Shown here piece after piece: positions 55,384 to 64,000 of a stretch of DNA of 64,000 nucleotides. The stretch covers positions 1,130,822-1,194,821 of the forward strand of contig JAMPGA010000001.1 in assembly GCA_023664185.1 (NCBI GenBank), in the 5' to 3' direction. The notes beneath the pieces were generated by a model. It worked only from the letters and a program-made list of their open reading frames with translations. It was not told where the DNA came from and searched no databases. The stretch comes from Muribaculaceae bacterium (GTDB lineage: Bacteria > Bacteroidota > Bacteroidia > Bacteroidales > Muribaculaceae). Every line of letters begins with the position of its first letter. The stretch's first letter is position 1. A program made the position numbers and the translations under genes.

Positions 55384-56775
55384 ATGAAGAGAACTACCGT
55401 AAAAGACCTGCTCTCGACTCCGGCGCTCATAGGCACCGAAGTCGAAGCCAAGGGCTGGGTTCGCACCCGCCGCGGCAATAAGCATGTCCAGTTCATACAA
55501 CTCAACGATGGCTCGACCATCAACAACATTCAGGTCGTGCTCGACATGACCCGCTTCACCGAGGAGGAGCTTAAACCCGTCACCACCGGATCGAGCATCC
55601 GTGTGACAGGCAAGCTCGTAGAGTCGATGGGCAAAGGGCAGAGCTGCGAGATTCAGGCCGATAGCCTGGAGCTCTACGGCACTGCCGATCCCACCGCCTA
55701 CCCCCTGCAGAAGAAGGGCCACACGCTGGAGTATCTGCGTGAGATAGCCCACCTGCGCCCGCGCTCAAACTTTTTCGGCGCTGTGCTCAGAGTGCGCTCA
55801 GCTCTTGCTTTTGCCATCCACAAATTCTTCAACGAGCGTGGATTCTTCTATCTCAATACTCCTCTCATCACCGCCAGCGACTGCGAAGGTGCCGGAGCAA
55901 TGTTTCAGGTCACTACTCTCGACCTCAACAATCTTCCCAAGGATGAGGAAGGCAACATCGACTATAGCAAAGACTTCTTTGCCAAACCCACTGCTCTGAC
56001 CGTGTCAGGCCAGCTGGAGGGTGAACTCGGAGCCACCGCCTTGGGCAAGATCTATACCTTCGGCCCCACTTTCCGAGCCGAAAACTCCAACACACCCCGC
56101 CACTTGTCGGAGTTCTGGATGGTAGAGCCAGAGATAGCCTTCTACGACATCACCGACAATATGGATCTGGCCGAGGAGTTCCTGAAATATTGTATCTCAT
56201 ATGCTCTTGAGCACTGTGAGGACGATATCAAATTTCTTGAGGAGAGATTTGACAAGGGTCTGACCGAGCGCCTGAAATTTGTGGTGGAGAACGACTTTAT
56301 CCGTCTCCCCTACACCGAGGGTGTCAAGATCCTCGAAGAATCGGGCAAAAAGTTTGAATTTCCCGTGCACTGGGGCACCGACCTGCAGAGCGAGCATGAA
56401 CGCTATCTGGTTGAGGAGCACTTCAAGAAGCCCGTCATACTCACGGATTATCCGAAAGAGATCAAGGCTTTCTACATGAAGCAGAACGAGGACGGCAAGA
56501 CTGTCCGCGCCATGGATGTGCTTTTCCCGCACATCGGCGAGATAATCGGAGGATCGGAGCGTGAAGCCGACTACGACAAGCTGCTGACACGCATCGAGGA
56601 ACTGAACATCCCGATGAAGGATATGTGGTGGTATCTGGACACCCGCCGCTTCGGCACAGTGCCCCACTCGGGCTTCGGACTCGGATTTGAGCGCCTGGTG
56701 CTTTTCGTTACCGGCATGACTAATATCCGCGACGTGATCCCCTTCCCCCGCACTCCGGGCAAAGCTGAATTCTAA
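55384..56775 (+). CDS. asnS: Asparaginyl-tRNA synthetase
   Basis: Class II synthetase charging tRNA-Asn. The 463 residues show an N-terminal OB anticodon-binding domain (about 15-105, [19 protein letters not shown]), motif 2 [20 protein letters not shown] near 230 and motif 3 [16 protein letters not shown] near 435. Its presence means that tRNA-Asn need not be made by the GatCAB amidation route. A hairpin terminator follows. Confidence 0.95.
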   Translation: MKRTTVKDLLSTPALIGTEVEAKGWVRTRRGNKHVQFIQLNDGSTINNIQVVLDMTRFTEEELKPVTTGSSIRVTGKLVESMGKGQSCEIQADSLELYGTADPTAYPLQKKGHTLEYLREIAHLRPRSNFFGAVLRVRSALAFAIHKFFNERGFFYLNTPLITASDCEGAGAMFQVTTLDLNNLPKDEEGNIDYSKDFFAKPTALTVSGQLEGELGATALGKIYTFGPTFRAENSNTPRHLSEFWMVEPEIAFYDITDNMDLAEEFLKYCISYALEHCEDDIKFLEERFDKGLTERLKFVVENDFIRLPYTEGVKILEESGKKFEFPVHWGTDLQSEHERYLVEEHFKKPVILTDYPKEIKAFYMKQNEDGKTVRAMDVLFPHIGEIIGGSEREADYDKLLTRIEELNIPMKDMWWYLDTRRFGTVPHSGFGLGFERLVLFVTGMTNIRDVIPFPRTPGKAEF

Positions 56776-56788
56776 ATTATAGGATGGT

Positions 56789-56822
56789 CGGTAGAATCTC
56801 GCGTGACCAACAGATTCTACCG
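56789..56822 (+). terminator. Terminator of asnS
   Basis: A perfect 11-bp stem (56789-56799 with 56812-56822) with a 12-base loop, followed by a moderately T-rich stretch. It lies 13 bases past the asnS stop and about 50 bases ahead of the lyase gene. Confidence 0.7.
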
Positions 56823-56875
56823 GCTATTTCAATCTATTTTCACCTATCAACCTTAAACCAAAATACAATAACATC

Positions 56876-59800
56876 ATGAAAAAGAGCCTACTTTGCTGCA
56901 TGGCGGCCACAGCTCTGTGCGCCTCGGCAGCCACACCGCAAGCCGAAAAGCTGGATCGCGGCGTGGTGGCAGTCAAGACAGACACAGGCGTGTTTGTGTC
57001 TTGGCGTTCGCTGACCACCGATGCCACCGACACTTCGTTTGACATTTATCGCGACGGCACCAAAATCAATGCCACGCCAATCACAACGCGCACAAACTAT
57101 ACCGACGAAGCCGGAACGGCAAATGCCGTCTATGAAGTCAGAGCCACGTCTGCCGGAACAGTTTTTGACAAAGGTACATGCTCGGCATGGGCAGACCCGT
57201 ATATGAAAGTTCACCTTGATCGTCCGGAAGGAGGCAAGGTGGATGGCCACAGCTACACATTTACCCCCGACGATGTCTCGATGGGCGATGTCGACGGCGA
57301 TGGTGTGATGGAATTGTTTGTGAAATGGGTTCCCTCCGACGCCAAGGACAGCGCCTCGAGCGGTTTCACCGGGCCTACCATAATAGACTGCTATACACTG
57401 AAGGGCGAGAAACTGTGGCGCGTGGATCTGGGCCATAATATCCGCTCGGGCAACCACTACACGCAGTTCATGGTCTATGACTTTGATGGCGATGGCAGCG
57501 CCGAAATGATATGCAAGACAGCCCCCGGCACCAAAGACGGAAAGGGCAACTGGGTGCTGATGGGCAACGATAAGGAGACCGACGACTATCGCATCTATGA
57601 TGTGGGCTCGCGCAAGGGTGCAGCCCGCGGCCATGTGCTGGGAGGTGGAGAATATCTCACTTGCTTCTCGGGTAAGACCGGTGAGGCGCTTTCTACCATA
57701 GCCTATAAGCCCGGCTACGACCACGTGAGCGAAGATATCTGGGGGGACAACTATTGCAACCGCGCGGACAGATATCTGGGCGGTGTGGCTTACCTTGACG
57801 GGCAGCATCCGTCGGTGATCATGGCCCGCGGCTATTATCGCTGTGCTTTCGTCTGGGCTGTCGATTTCAAGGATGGCAAGCTGCAGGAAGTATGGTTCCA
57901 TGAGTCGAAAGAGAAAGGCAAAGGCATCTGGGGCCAGGGAGCTCATGCGCTCACCGTGGGCGATGTTGACGGCGATGGCAAGGATGAAATCATCTATGGC
58001 GCCGGAGCTCTTGACCATGACGGCTCTGTGCTCTATAGCGTGGGAGGCTCGGCTGAAGGTCATGGCGACGCCCTCCACCTGGCCAAGATGATACCCGATC
58101 GTGAGGGTCTGCAGGTGTTCATGCCTCACGAAAACAAAACCGACTTCCCCTATGACACTGAGATGCGCGACGCCCGCACCGGACAGATACTCTTCTCAAA
58201 GCCTCAGTCGGGCAACGATATAGGCCGCGGACTGGCTGCCAACGTCTCTCCCAACTATCCTGGCTATGAATATTGGGCAGCCTCCGATGCATCGGTCTAC
58301 TCGCAGGGTGTGGCCATATCCAACAACCGCCCATCAATAAACTTCCGTATCTACTGGGATGGCGACCTGCTGGACGAGTGTCTGGATGGGACATGGGTGA
58401 CCAAACCGACCCCTGATTTCTCGAAAATAAACACTCTTGCTGCCTTTGAGCAATACAGCAATGCTGCTGCCTGCAACGGCACCAAGAATACCCCCAACCT
58501 TCAGGCCGATCTTTTCGGTGACTGGCGCGAGGAGGTGATACTTCACGACGGACAGACTCAGAGCGATCTGCTGATATTCACCACCACCGAGCCAACCGTC
58601 TACAAGCTCCCCACCCTGCTTCAGGACCACCAGTACCGTATGGCTATAGCCTGGCAGAACACAGCCTACAACCAGCCGCCTCATCTGAGCTATTGCCCCG
58701 AGGATGTGTTTGACACCAAGGCTGCCATCCTGGTGAGCAGCGGAGCGCCCTCGCAGATGATCACTCTGGGAGGGGCCATAGAGCCCGTTGTGCTCAAGGG
58801 CAAGAACTGCACTTCGCTCGTGTGTGGTGAGCTTCCTGCCGGATTGAACTGGGAGTTTGACGCCTCAGCTAACCAGGGTACAATGAGCGGCACTCCCACT
58901 GCCGAGGGTGACTATACAGTGACTGTGACTACTGCAGGCTCATCGGACGGCGACGAAGCATCTTATCAGATAAAGCTAAAGGTAAACAGAGTGGTAATGC
59001 TCACTCCACTCGCCTACTACTCTTTTGATAATGCCGGAGCCACGGCTGCCAACCACGTTAAGGGTGAGGCTACTGCAAAAGGCACTTCTACACCGCTCTG
59101 TGTGGAAGGTAAAAGAGGCAATTCCGCACAGCTTGACGGCACCAATTACTATATGCAGGATGCCTACGAGGAGATTCAGCTGGGCAACCGCGACTTCACG
59201 GTGGAGTTCTGGATAAAATCAGCCGACGATGCCGCTTATCTGTTCCACAAGGGCTCAAACGCCGCCAACGCCGCTACCGGCGCCACGGGCCACTGGATGG
59301 GAATGGAGCTGAAAAACGATGTGCTCTATTTTGCCATTGACGATAATGTGACCAAGAGCCAGGCTTATGTGAAAGAGGCTGGCAAATGGTTTGACAATCA
59401 ATGGCATCACATTGTGGGTGTGAGAGACACTTACGCGAAGAAACTCCTTATATATGTAGACGGTGTGCAGGTGGCCGAGGGTGCCGACGGCACGGGTGCG
59501 CTGGCCGATAATATGGAGGCTCTGGTGATAGGCAATGTCAACGTTAATTTCGACAACACCTTTGCCGCATGCATAGATGAGTTTACCATCTATGAGGGCG
59601 CCATGGAGGCCGAAAAAGTGGCTGAGCGCTATGCCACCACCGGAACTCAACTGGCCTACTTCCCTTTCGACACCGTTGGTGAAACCACTCCCAACATGGT
59701 CTATGGCGAAGCTACAGCCGTGGGTGGAACTCCCTTGGCTGCAGATGGCAAGAAGGGTGGAGCTGTCAGCTTCAACGGTTCGTATTACAGCCAGCCGGCC

Positions 59801-60481
59801 TACGATGCCATCCAGTTTGGCGAGAAAGACTTCACTGTTGAGCTGTGGTTCAACTCGACTGACAACGACGGCTATCTCTTCTTCAAAGGTTCTCACTCGG
59901 CCGATACCTCAAAAGGTACTACAGGCCATTGGGTAGGCGTGGAGCGTCATTCAAACGGTTCTATGGGCTTTATTATCGATGATAATGTCAACAAAAAAGA
60001 GGTGAAACTTTCGGATGCCAACGCTTATTTCGATGGAAAGTGGCACCACTTTGCCGGCGTCAGAAAGTATGCCGACAAGACTCTCGAGCTTTATCTTGAC
60101 GGCAAGCTTGTGGGCTCTACAACGGGCGTAACCACCGGAGCTATTGCCGACAACAACGAGCCCCTCTTGATAGGCTGCAGCGATGAAACTGCCCGCCCCT
60201 ACGAGGGTTTGATGGACGAACTGACCATTCATCCCAAAGCCCTGTCGGCCGACGAGATAATGCAGTCTTACAAAAACCTCTCAAGCTCGATACAGGAGAT
60301 TATGGCCACACAGGCTGATGCTACCTACACTGTGGTTGATGCCATGAGCGGCATAATGGTGCGCAGAGCTAAGGGTGAGGCTGCCGCAAACATCACCAAG
60401 GGCATTGCTCCCGGTGTGTATGTGTTGGTTGTAGAAGCCCCAGGTGCTAAAATGGAGACTTATAAGTTTGTGAAAAACTGA
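56876..60481 (+). CDS. Secreted rhamnogalacturonan lyase with two LamG domains
   Basis: A 1201-residue exported enzyme cleaving the rhamnogalacturonan I backbone by beta-elimination. The signal peptide covers residues 1-18. The catalytic PL11-type beta-propeller (about 20-620) shows VDGDGVMELFVKWVPSDAKD, LGHNIRSGNHYTQFMVYDFD and the Ca-binding DVDGDGKDE near 365. An Ig-like domain (about 630-700) follows, then two LamG/concanavalin-like domains (about 705-905 and 920-1120) that are similar enough to be a tandem duplication (both contain RDFTVEFWIKS or KDFTVELWFNS). The C-terminal 60 residues (TKGIAPGVYVLVVE) resemble a type IX secretion sorting tail. No SusC/SusD genes are near. Confidence 0.9.
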   Translation: MKKSLLCCMAATALCASAATPQAEKLDRGVVAVKTDTGVFVSWRSLTTDATDTSFDIYRDGTKINATPITTRTNYTDEAGTANAVYEVRATSAGTVFDKGTCSAWADPYMKVHLDRPEGGKVDGHSYTFTPDDVSMGDVDGDGVMELFVKWVPSDAKDSASSGFTGPTIIDCYTLKGEKLWRVDLGHNIRSGNHYTQFMVYDFDGDGSAEMICKTAPGTKDGKGNWVLMGNDKETDDYRIYDVGSRKGAARGHVLGGGEYLTCFSGKTGEALSTIAYKPGYDHVSEDIWGDNYCNRADRYLGGVAYLDGQHPSVIMARGYYRCAFVWAVDFKDGKLQEVWFHESKEKGKGIWGQGAHALTVGDVDGDGKDEIIYGAGALDHDGSVLYSVGGSAEGHGDALHLAKMIPDREGLQVFMPHENKTDFPYDTEMRDARTGQILFSKPQSGNDIGRGLAANVSPNYPGYEYWAASDASVYSQGVAISNNRPSINFRIYWDGDLLDECLDGTWVTKPTPDFSKINTLAAFEQYSNAAACNGTKNTPNLQADLFGDWREEVILHDGQTQSDLLIFTTTEPTVYKLPTLLQDHQYRMAIAWQNTAYNQPPHLSYCPEDVFDTKAAILVSSGAPSQMITLGGAIEPVVLKGKNCTSLVCGELPAGLNWEFDASANQGTMSGTPTAEGDYTVTVTTAGSSDGDEASYQIKLKVNRVVMLTPLAYYSFDNAGATAANHVKGEATAKGTSTPLCVEGKRGNSAQLDGTNYYMQDAYEEIQLGNRDFTVEFWIKSADDAAYLFHKGSNAANAATGATGHWMGMELKNDVLYFAIDDNVTKSQAYVKEAGKWFDNQWHHIVGVRDTYAKKLLIYVDGVQVAEGADGTGALADNMEALVIGNVNVNFDNTFAACIDEFTIYEGAMEAEKVAERYATTGTQLAYFPFDTVGETTPNMVYGEATAVGGTPLAADGKKGGAVSFNGSYYSQPAYDAIQFGEKDFTVELWFNSTDNDGYLFFKGSHSADTSKGTTGHWVGVERHSNGSMGFIIDDNVNKKEVKLSDANAYFDGKWHHFAGVRKYADKTLELYLDGKLVGSTTGVTTGAIADNNEPLLIGCSDETARPYEGLMDELTIHPKALSADEIMQSYKNLSSSIQEIMATQADATYTVVDAMSGIMVRRAKGEAAANITKGIAPGVYVLVVEAPGAKMETYKFVKN

Positions 60482-60506
60482 TCGATAGAATATAGGACAC
60501 TACTAT

Positions 60507-60545
60507 AAGCCGTCCGCTTTGTTTTACTCACAAAGCGGACGGCTT
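60507..60545. terminator. Bidirectional terminator between lyase and small gene
   Basis: A perfect 15-bp stem (60507-60521 with 60531-60545) with a 9-base loop, among the strongest hairpins in the window. It closes the lyase gene (+) and can also serve the small gene on the minus strand (stop at 60570). Confidence 0.8.
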
Positions 60546-60569
60546 TCGATTTCTATGCTTGGCATTGTG

Positions 60570-60851
60570 TCAGAATAGTCTGGGATAGTCCATAAAATTT
60601 CGAGATGACGGCTGTAACGGTTGTGGCTTGGTGTCGGACTTGAACACAAGGGTGTGCTGCTGCGACCAACCCCGGGTATTATTGCGTATAATCACCTTGA
60701 CCACTCCGGTATCTTCGGAGGCACGCGACCGCACTTGGCGGAACAGCGTCGACATACTGTCGACTCCGCTGACCGAGAAATTGTAGAGCTGACGGCTGCC
60801 TTCGCGACAAACTACGGTGACTACGTCGGTGGGATGGATGGTGGTATTCAT
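60570..60851 (-). CDS. Small protein of unknown function
   Basis: A 93-residue soluble protein that I do not recognise. It contains VVTVVCREGSRQLYNFSVSG, RQVRSRASEDTGVVKVIIRN and a Pro-rich C-terminus ending NFMDYPRLF. A beta-rich fold is likely. I chose ATG 60851 rather than 60875 because the -7 box at 60873-60880 overlaps the longer start. It has its own promoter and shares a strong terminator with the lyase, which argues that it is expressed. Confidence 0.6.
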   Translation of the reverse strand: MNTTIHPTDVVTVVCREGSRQLYNFSVSGVDSMSTLFRQVRSRASEDTGVVKVIIRNNTRGWSQQHTLVFKSDTKPQPLQPSSRNFMDYPRLF

Positions 60852-60872
60852 AACGGTTTTATTTTTATATGA

Positions 60873-60880
60873 CAAAGGTA
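60873..60880 (-). promoter_or_regulatory. -7 box of the small unknown gene
   Basis: Read on the minus strand this is TACCTTTG, a full match to TAnnTTTG. It lies 21 bases before ATG 60851 and excludes the earlier ATG. Confidence 0.6.
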
Positions 60881-60956
60881 AGGTGATAGGTGTGTATGAT
60901 TACTGCCCACTTTTGAAAAATAATATTAAATCCACCTTTTAGCTACTGCTATTTAG

Positions 60957-60965
60957 TAACTTTGC
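60957..60965 (+). promoter_or_regulatory. -7 box of the acyltransferase gene
   Basis: TAACTTTGC is a full match and lies 28 bases before the ATG at 60994. Confidence 0.65.
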
Positions 60966-60993
60966 ACGAAGATATGCAAATCTCACACCTACC

Positions 60994-61869
60994 ATGTCCT
61001 ACCACCTGCTATATTATACTCTCAAACTCATCTCTCTGATACCATTCAGGCTGCTGTATGTCATCTCTGATATGCTATACTTAATAGTCTATTACATAAT
61101 CAGATATCGGCAGGATATAGTGAGACGTAATCTTACGGAGTCGTTTCCGGAGAAAGACCTCGGTGAGATTGTGAAGATAGAGAAGAAGTTTTACAAATAT
61201 TTCACAGACAATATTCTTGAGAGCTGTAAAATGGCATCGATGTCGGCCGAAGATTTTAATCGACGCATGGATTTCAGCAACATCGAAAAAGTTAACGAGG
61301 TGCTGAGATCGGGAAAATCTATCGGCATCTATCTGGGGCATTATGGAAATTGGGAGTGGGTTTCGTCGATGCCCCTTCGCCTTGACAAGAGCGCTGTGGC
61401 AGCTCAGATTTACCACAAACTGCGCAACAAAAATATGGATCGGCTGATGCTTAAACTCAGAGGGCGCATGGGAGCAGTGAGCGTTGATATGTATAAGACA
61501 GCCAGATATATAACAGATCTCCACGCCAGTCATCAGGAGTGTATAATAGGGTTTATAGCCGACCAGTCGCCCAAGAAACGCGAGGTGCGCAACTTCATCA
61601 GCTTTCTCCATCACCGCACACCGGTGCTCACCGGCCCCGAGAAGATCATCAAGCATTATGGGTTTGAAGCCTGGTTTCTGAAAATAAATCGGGTGAAACG
61701 CGGGTATTATCGGGCTGAATACGTGAAGATGAGCGAAGAACCGTCGTCGCTTCCCGACTTCGAACTTACCGAGGTATATTACCGAATGCTGGAGCATGAA
61801 ATAAGCCGGGCTCCGGAGCTATATCTGTGGACACACAAGCGATTTAAGCATGCCACGGTGGAAGAATGA
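60994..61869 (+). CDS. LpxL/HtrB-like lipid A acyltransferase
   Basis: Transfers a late acyl chain to lipid A (or a related lipid) at the inner membrane. The 291 residues begin with a membrane-associated helix (about 5-30). The H-x4-E catalytic motif is visible as LGHYGNWEW near 115. GFIADQSPKKREV near 188 and LTGPEKIIKHYG near 215 match later family motifs. Acyltransferases of this family acting on ornithine lipids or glycolipids cannot be excluded. It has its own promoter and stands 66 bases before the Stealth gene. Confidence 0.88.
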   Translation: MSYHLLYYTLKLISLIPFRLLYVISDMLYLIVYYIIRYRQDIVRRNLTESFPEKDLGEIVKIEKKFYKYFTDNILESCKMASMSAEDFNRRMDFSNIEKVNEVLRSGKSIGIYLGHYGNWEWVSSMPLRLDKSAVAAQIYHKLRNKNMDRLMLKLRGRMGAVSVDMYKTARYITDLHASHQECIIGFIADQSPKKREVRNFISFLHHRTPVLTGPEKIIKHYGFEAWFLKINRVKRGYYRAEYVKMSEEPSSLPDFELTEVYYRMLEHEISRAPELYLWTHKRFKHATVEE

Positions 61870-61902
61870 TGCCTGATTTTTGTCAATCATATTATTTTTC
61901 TT

Positions 61903-61910
61903 TACCTTTG
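61903..61910 (+). promoter_or_regulatory. -7 box of the Stealth gene
   Basis: TACCTTTG matches TAnnTTTG and lies 25 bases before ATG 61936. Confidence 0.6.
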
Positions 61911-61935
61911 TCTTCCACTTGAAAACATTCTTGGA

Positions 61936-62928
61936 ATGGAAATAGACTTCATTGTGACATGGGTGGACATGAACGACCCCATCTGGCAGAAAGACTTTGC
62001 CAGATACAGCGCTGAGAAAGGAAACACCCGCAACGGTGTTTCCAAAGCCCGTTTCCGTGACTATGGATTTCTAAAATATTGGTTTAGAGGCATTGAGAAA
62101 TTTACCCCCTGGGTGAGAAAAATACACTTTGTCACCAGCGGGCAAAAACCGGAATGGCTCGATGAAAGCAATCCGAAGCTACATCTGGTAAACCATAGCG
62201 ACTATATACCCAAGCAGTTTCTCCCCACCTATAATTCGGTGGTAATTGAGAGATACATACATCTCATTCCAGGGCTGGCCGATCATTTCGTATACTTCAA
62301 CGATGATTTTTATATCATCAACCACATCACTCCAGAGCGCTTTTTCAAGGATGGACTTCCGCGCGATATAGCCACTTTTCTCTACAATCCCGCTTGGTCG
62401 CAATGGTATGTGAGGATAAAAAACAATCTGAAGATAATAAACCGCCATTTCGACAAGAGTGAGGTGATGAAACGCGATCACGACAAGTGGTTTGACCCCA
62501 GTTATGGCACACGGGCTCTATGGAACTATCTGTTGATTCCATACAACAAATTCATTACCCTCCGCACCCCCCATAATGCGCAGCCTTATCTGAAATCGAC
62601 CTTCGAGGAAGTATGGGATGTGGCTGGCGAGGAGCTCACGGCAACCTCGGTCAACCGCTTCCGTGCACTCAACGACTACACACCCGAACTGTTTCGCACC
62701 TGGCAGATATGCAAAGGCAACTTCGTGCCCTACAATACTTATAAGGACACCAAAATGTTTCCGCTCATGATAAAATCAGCTCAGGCGGTGAAGGCAATAC
62801 GCTCGCAGACATACTCATTAGTGTGTCTCAACGATAATGTCAACATCAGGAATTATGAAAAAGTGATGGAGCAAATCAAAGAGGCATTTGAGTATATCCT
62901 GCCGGAAAAATCAAGCTTTGAACTATGA
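61936..62928 (+). CDS. Stealth-family sugar-phosphate transferase
   Basis: Links sugar-1-phosphate residues through phosphodiester bonds in surface polysaccharide, as family members make capsules or teichoic-like polymers. The 330 residues show Stealth CR1 (IDFIVTWVDMNDPIWQKDF, from residue 3), CR2 (YNSVVIERYIHLIPGLADHF, then VYFNDDFYI near 117-125) and CR3 (RTPHNAQPYLKSTFEEVW near 215). It overlaps the GT92-like gene by 4 bases (ATGA). The two probably build the same glycan. Confidence 0.9.
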   Translation: MEIDFIVTWVDMNDPIWQKDFARYSAEKGNTRNGVSKARFRDYGFLKYWFRGIEKFTPWVRKIHFVTSGQKPEWLDESNPKLHLVNHSDYIPKQFLPTYNSVVIERYIHLIPGLADHFVYFNDDFYIINHITPERFFKDGLPRDIATFLYNPAWSQWYVRIKNNLKIINRHFDKSEVMKRDHDKWFDPSYGTRALWNYLLIPYNKFITLRTPHNAQPYLKSTFEEVWDVAGEELTATSVNRFRALNDYTPELFRTWQICKGNFVPYNTYKDTKMFPLMIKSAQAVKAIRSQTYSLVCLNDNVNIRNYEKVMEQIKEAFEYILPEKSSFEL

Positions 62929-63815
62929 ACAAGGTTGCTGCCGAAATAATAGCCGGACTGATACCCTGCAAGATGGCGCGCAACAGATGGCGCGGCATAT
63001 TGCGCTACGGACCACTGAACGCATTGAAGCTGAAGCGCATGCTGAAGCGCGACAACAGCACCCCAAAATATAAGCTGGCCATATGCGCAATAGCCAAAAA
63101 CGAAGGCCCATATTTCAAAGAATGGATAGAGTGGCACAAGAAAATGGGAGTAGAGAAATTTTATGTCTATGACAATGAAAGCACCGACAATACCCGCGAA
63201 GTATTGCAACCATATATCGACTTGGGAACGGTGGAATACACGTGGTTTCCCGGCTTCAGAATGCAACTGGCGGCCTATGACGACTGCCTGGCTCGACACC
63301 GCTTTGAGTGTCGGTGGATAGCATTTATAGACCTGGATGAATTTATCGTATCCGTAAGAGACAGCAGTATACCGGAATTTCTTGCAAACTTCAACGGCAC
63401 GGCCGCCGTAGAAGTAAACTGGCTCATATATGGCAGCGGAGGAGCAGAAAAGAAAACGGCAGAGCCCGTCATGACCCGATTCAGACACCACTCCCTACCC
63501 TCACACAAACTCAATCGCCATGTGAAGAGCATCGTGGATCCCCGAAAAGTATATACCATGACAGGCTGCCATGAAGCCGCACGGATTTCAGGCACGGCTG
63601 CCGACTCACACGGCAATCCTATAACCAAAAACTTCCGCGAGCGCGAGCCCCAGCAGGATATAATCCGCATAAATCACTATGCCGTAAGATCACGCGAAGA
63701 ATTCGTGGAAAAACAAAACCGTGGGCGCGCCAGCGGAACAAAACGCCACATCGAATGGGACTACTTCAACCAGTATGACCTCAACGACATCGAAGAAACC
63801 ACACCAACCCATTGA
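62925..63815 (+). CDS. GT92-like glycosyltransferase
   Basis: A 296-residue transferase of the GT92/DUF23 type. AICAIAKNEGPYFKEWIEWH near residue 48 is the entry motif, FYVYDNESTDNTREV near 80 resembles the family's DNxSxD, and WIAFIDLDEFI near 130 holds the metal-binding DLDEF. Acceptor and donor are not known. Translation is coupled to the Stealth gene. Confidence 0.87.
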   Translation: MNKVAAEIIAGLIPCKMARNRWRGILRYGPLNALKLKRMLKRDNSTPKYKLAICAIAKNEGPYFKEWIEWHKKMGVEKFYVYDNESTDNTREVLQPYIDLGTVEYTWFPGFRMQLAAYDDCLARHRFECRWIAFIDLDEFIVSVRDSSIPEFLANFNGTAAVEVNWLIYGSGGAEKKTAEPVMTRFRHHSLPSHKLNRHVKSIVDPRKVYTMTGCHEAARISGTAADSHGNPITKNFREREPQQDIIRINHYAVRSREEFVEKQNRGRASGTKRHIEWDYFNQYDLNDIEETTPTH

Positions 63816-63886
63816 GCATCAGCCCATCCAAAACAATCACACTTGAAAAGTGTAAAAAAAAATTTGGATATCTCAACAAAAACAAC

Positions 63887-63895
63887 TAACTTTGC
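63887..63895 (+). promoter_or_regulatory. -7 box of the tRNA promoter
   Basis: TAACTTTGC is a full match 51 bases ahead of the tRNA 5' end. The preceding hairpin (about 63840-63854) is too weak to call a terminator. Confidence 0.6.
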
Positions 63896-63946
63896 AACGC
63901 AAAACGAGATATAAAGCCAACAATTAAGCTAAAAATCTCCTTTTCA

Positions 63947-64000
63947 GGTCCTATAGCTCAGTTGGTTAGAGCAACAGACTCATAATCTGTGGGTCCTAGG
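63947..64000 (+). tRNA. tRNA with CAT anticodon, 5' part
   Basis: The first 54 bases of a tRNA: acceptor strand GGTCCTA, D-arm GCTCAGTTGGTTAGAGC, anticodon arm ACAGA-CTCATAA-TCTGT with anticodon CAT. It is elongator tRNA-Met or the precursor of tRNA-Ile2 (lysidine-modified); the missing 3' half and identity elements are needed to decide. It runs off the right end of the window. Confidence 0.88.

Noticed and set aside
53908..55752. 614-codon open frame on the minus strand
   Set aside because: It is the mirror of the repeat-rich pseudouridine synthase gene and the start of asnS. It has no family motifs and arises because the repeats leave few stops in the other frames.
56888..58129. 413-codon frame on the minus strand
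   Set aside because: It mirrors the first third of the rhamnogalacturonan lyase gene.
63840..63862. Hairpin ACACTT/AAGTGT ahead of the tRNA as a terminator
   Set aside because: Its stem has only six pairs, and it is followed by A residues instead of T residues on the plus strand.

Overview
The window reads as chromosomal DNA of a Bacteroidota bacterium, most likely order Bacteroidales and possibly Muribaculaceae (the family is inference). The clues are promoters of the TAnnTTTGC type close upstream of many genes, a fused MurF-alanine racemase, DUF4290, GSCFA and GIN-domain proteins, a long PPi-dependent phosphofructokinase, an archaeal-type prolyl-tRNA synthetase, and a ParA-ParB-DUF5683-lytic transglycosylase block. 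I see no phage, insertion sequence, CRISPR array, conjugative or defence genes. Coding density is high, and most of the window is ordinary core genome.

Layout. 57-2748 (minus): end of a surface polysaccharide cluster (flippase, GT2 glycosyltransferase). 2890-8872: fabI, divergent from serB, a receiver/PEP-binding fusion protein and a nitroreductase. 8930-17210: TetR, fabG, DUF4290, rimM, a small acidic protein, an OmpA-like protein, proS, an HU-like pair (the second membrane-anchored with LysM), aroE and a YeiH transporter. 17232-23036: ComEC, a lipoprotein, a GSCFA protein and MurF-Alr. 23101-25858: pectate lyase plus esterase. 25969-35323 (minus): RSH protein, PPi-PFK, asparaginase with a small membrane ORF behind it, metG, tRNA nucleotidyltransferase and a secreted esterase. 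35324-35760: AT-rich gap holding a candidate small RNA. 35761-41222: cardiolipin synthase, divergent from nadE, a dicarboxylate symporter and a GIN-domain protein. 41363-48151: ClpC behind a sigma-54-like promoter, DUF2007, dgt, a TPM-domain protein and an AGCS symporter. 48230-52615: parA, parB, DUF5683 and a LysM lytic transglycosylase. 52669-60481: cyclophilin, an RluB-type pseudouridine synthase with a long QGGY repeat tail, asnS and a rhamnogalacturonan lyase. 60570-64000: a small unknown gene, an LpxL-like acyltransferase, a Stealth sugar-phosphotransferase, a GT92-like transferase and the 5' part of a CAT-anticodon tRNA.

How they work together. Several blocks serve the cell envelope: lipid synthesis (fabI, fabG, LpxL, Cls), peptidoglycan (MurF-Alr, lytic transglycosylase, LysM proteins) and surface polysaccharide (both ends). 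Three secreted carbohydrate enzymes point to a plant-pectin diet, although no SusC/SusD pair is present. Translation genes (proS, metG, asnS, rimM, CCA enzyme, RluB) are scattered between them.

Best leads, all from reading alone: the membrane-anchored HU-LysM protein whose HU domain lacks the DNA-binding arm, next to a small HU that keeps it; the RSH protein with an intact hydrolase but an eroded synthetase; the receiver/PEP-binding fusion; the prion-like repeat tail on a pseudouridine synthase behind a long leader; a small ORF directly in frame behind the asparaginase stop; and a possible small RNA near 35.6-35.75 kb.
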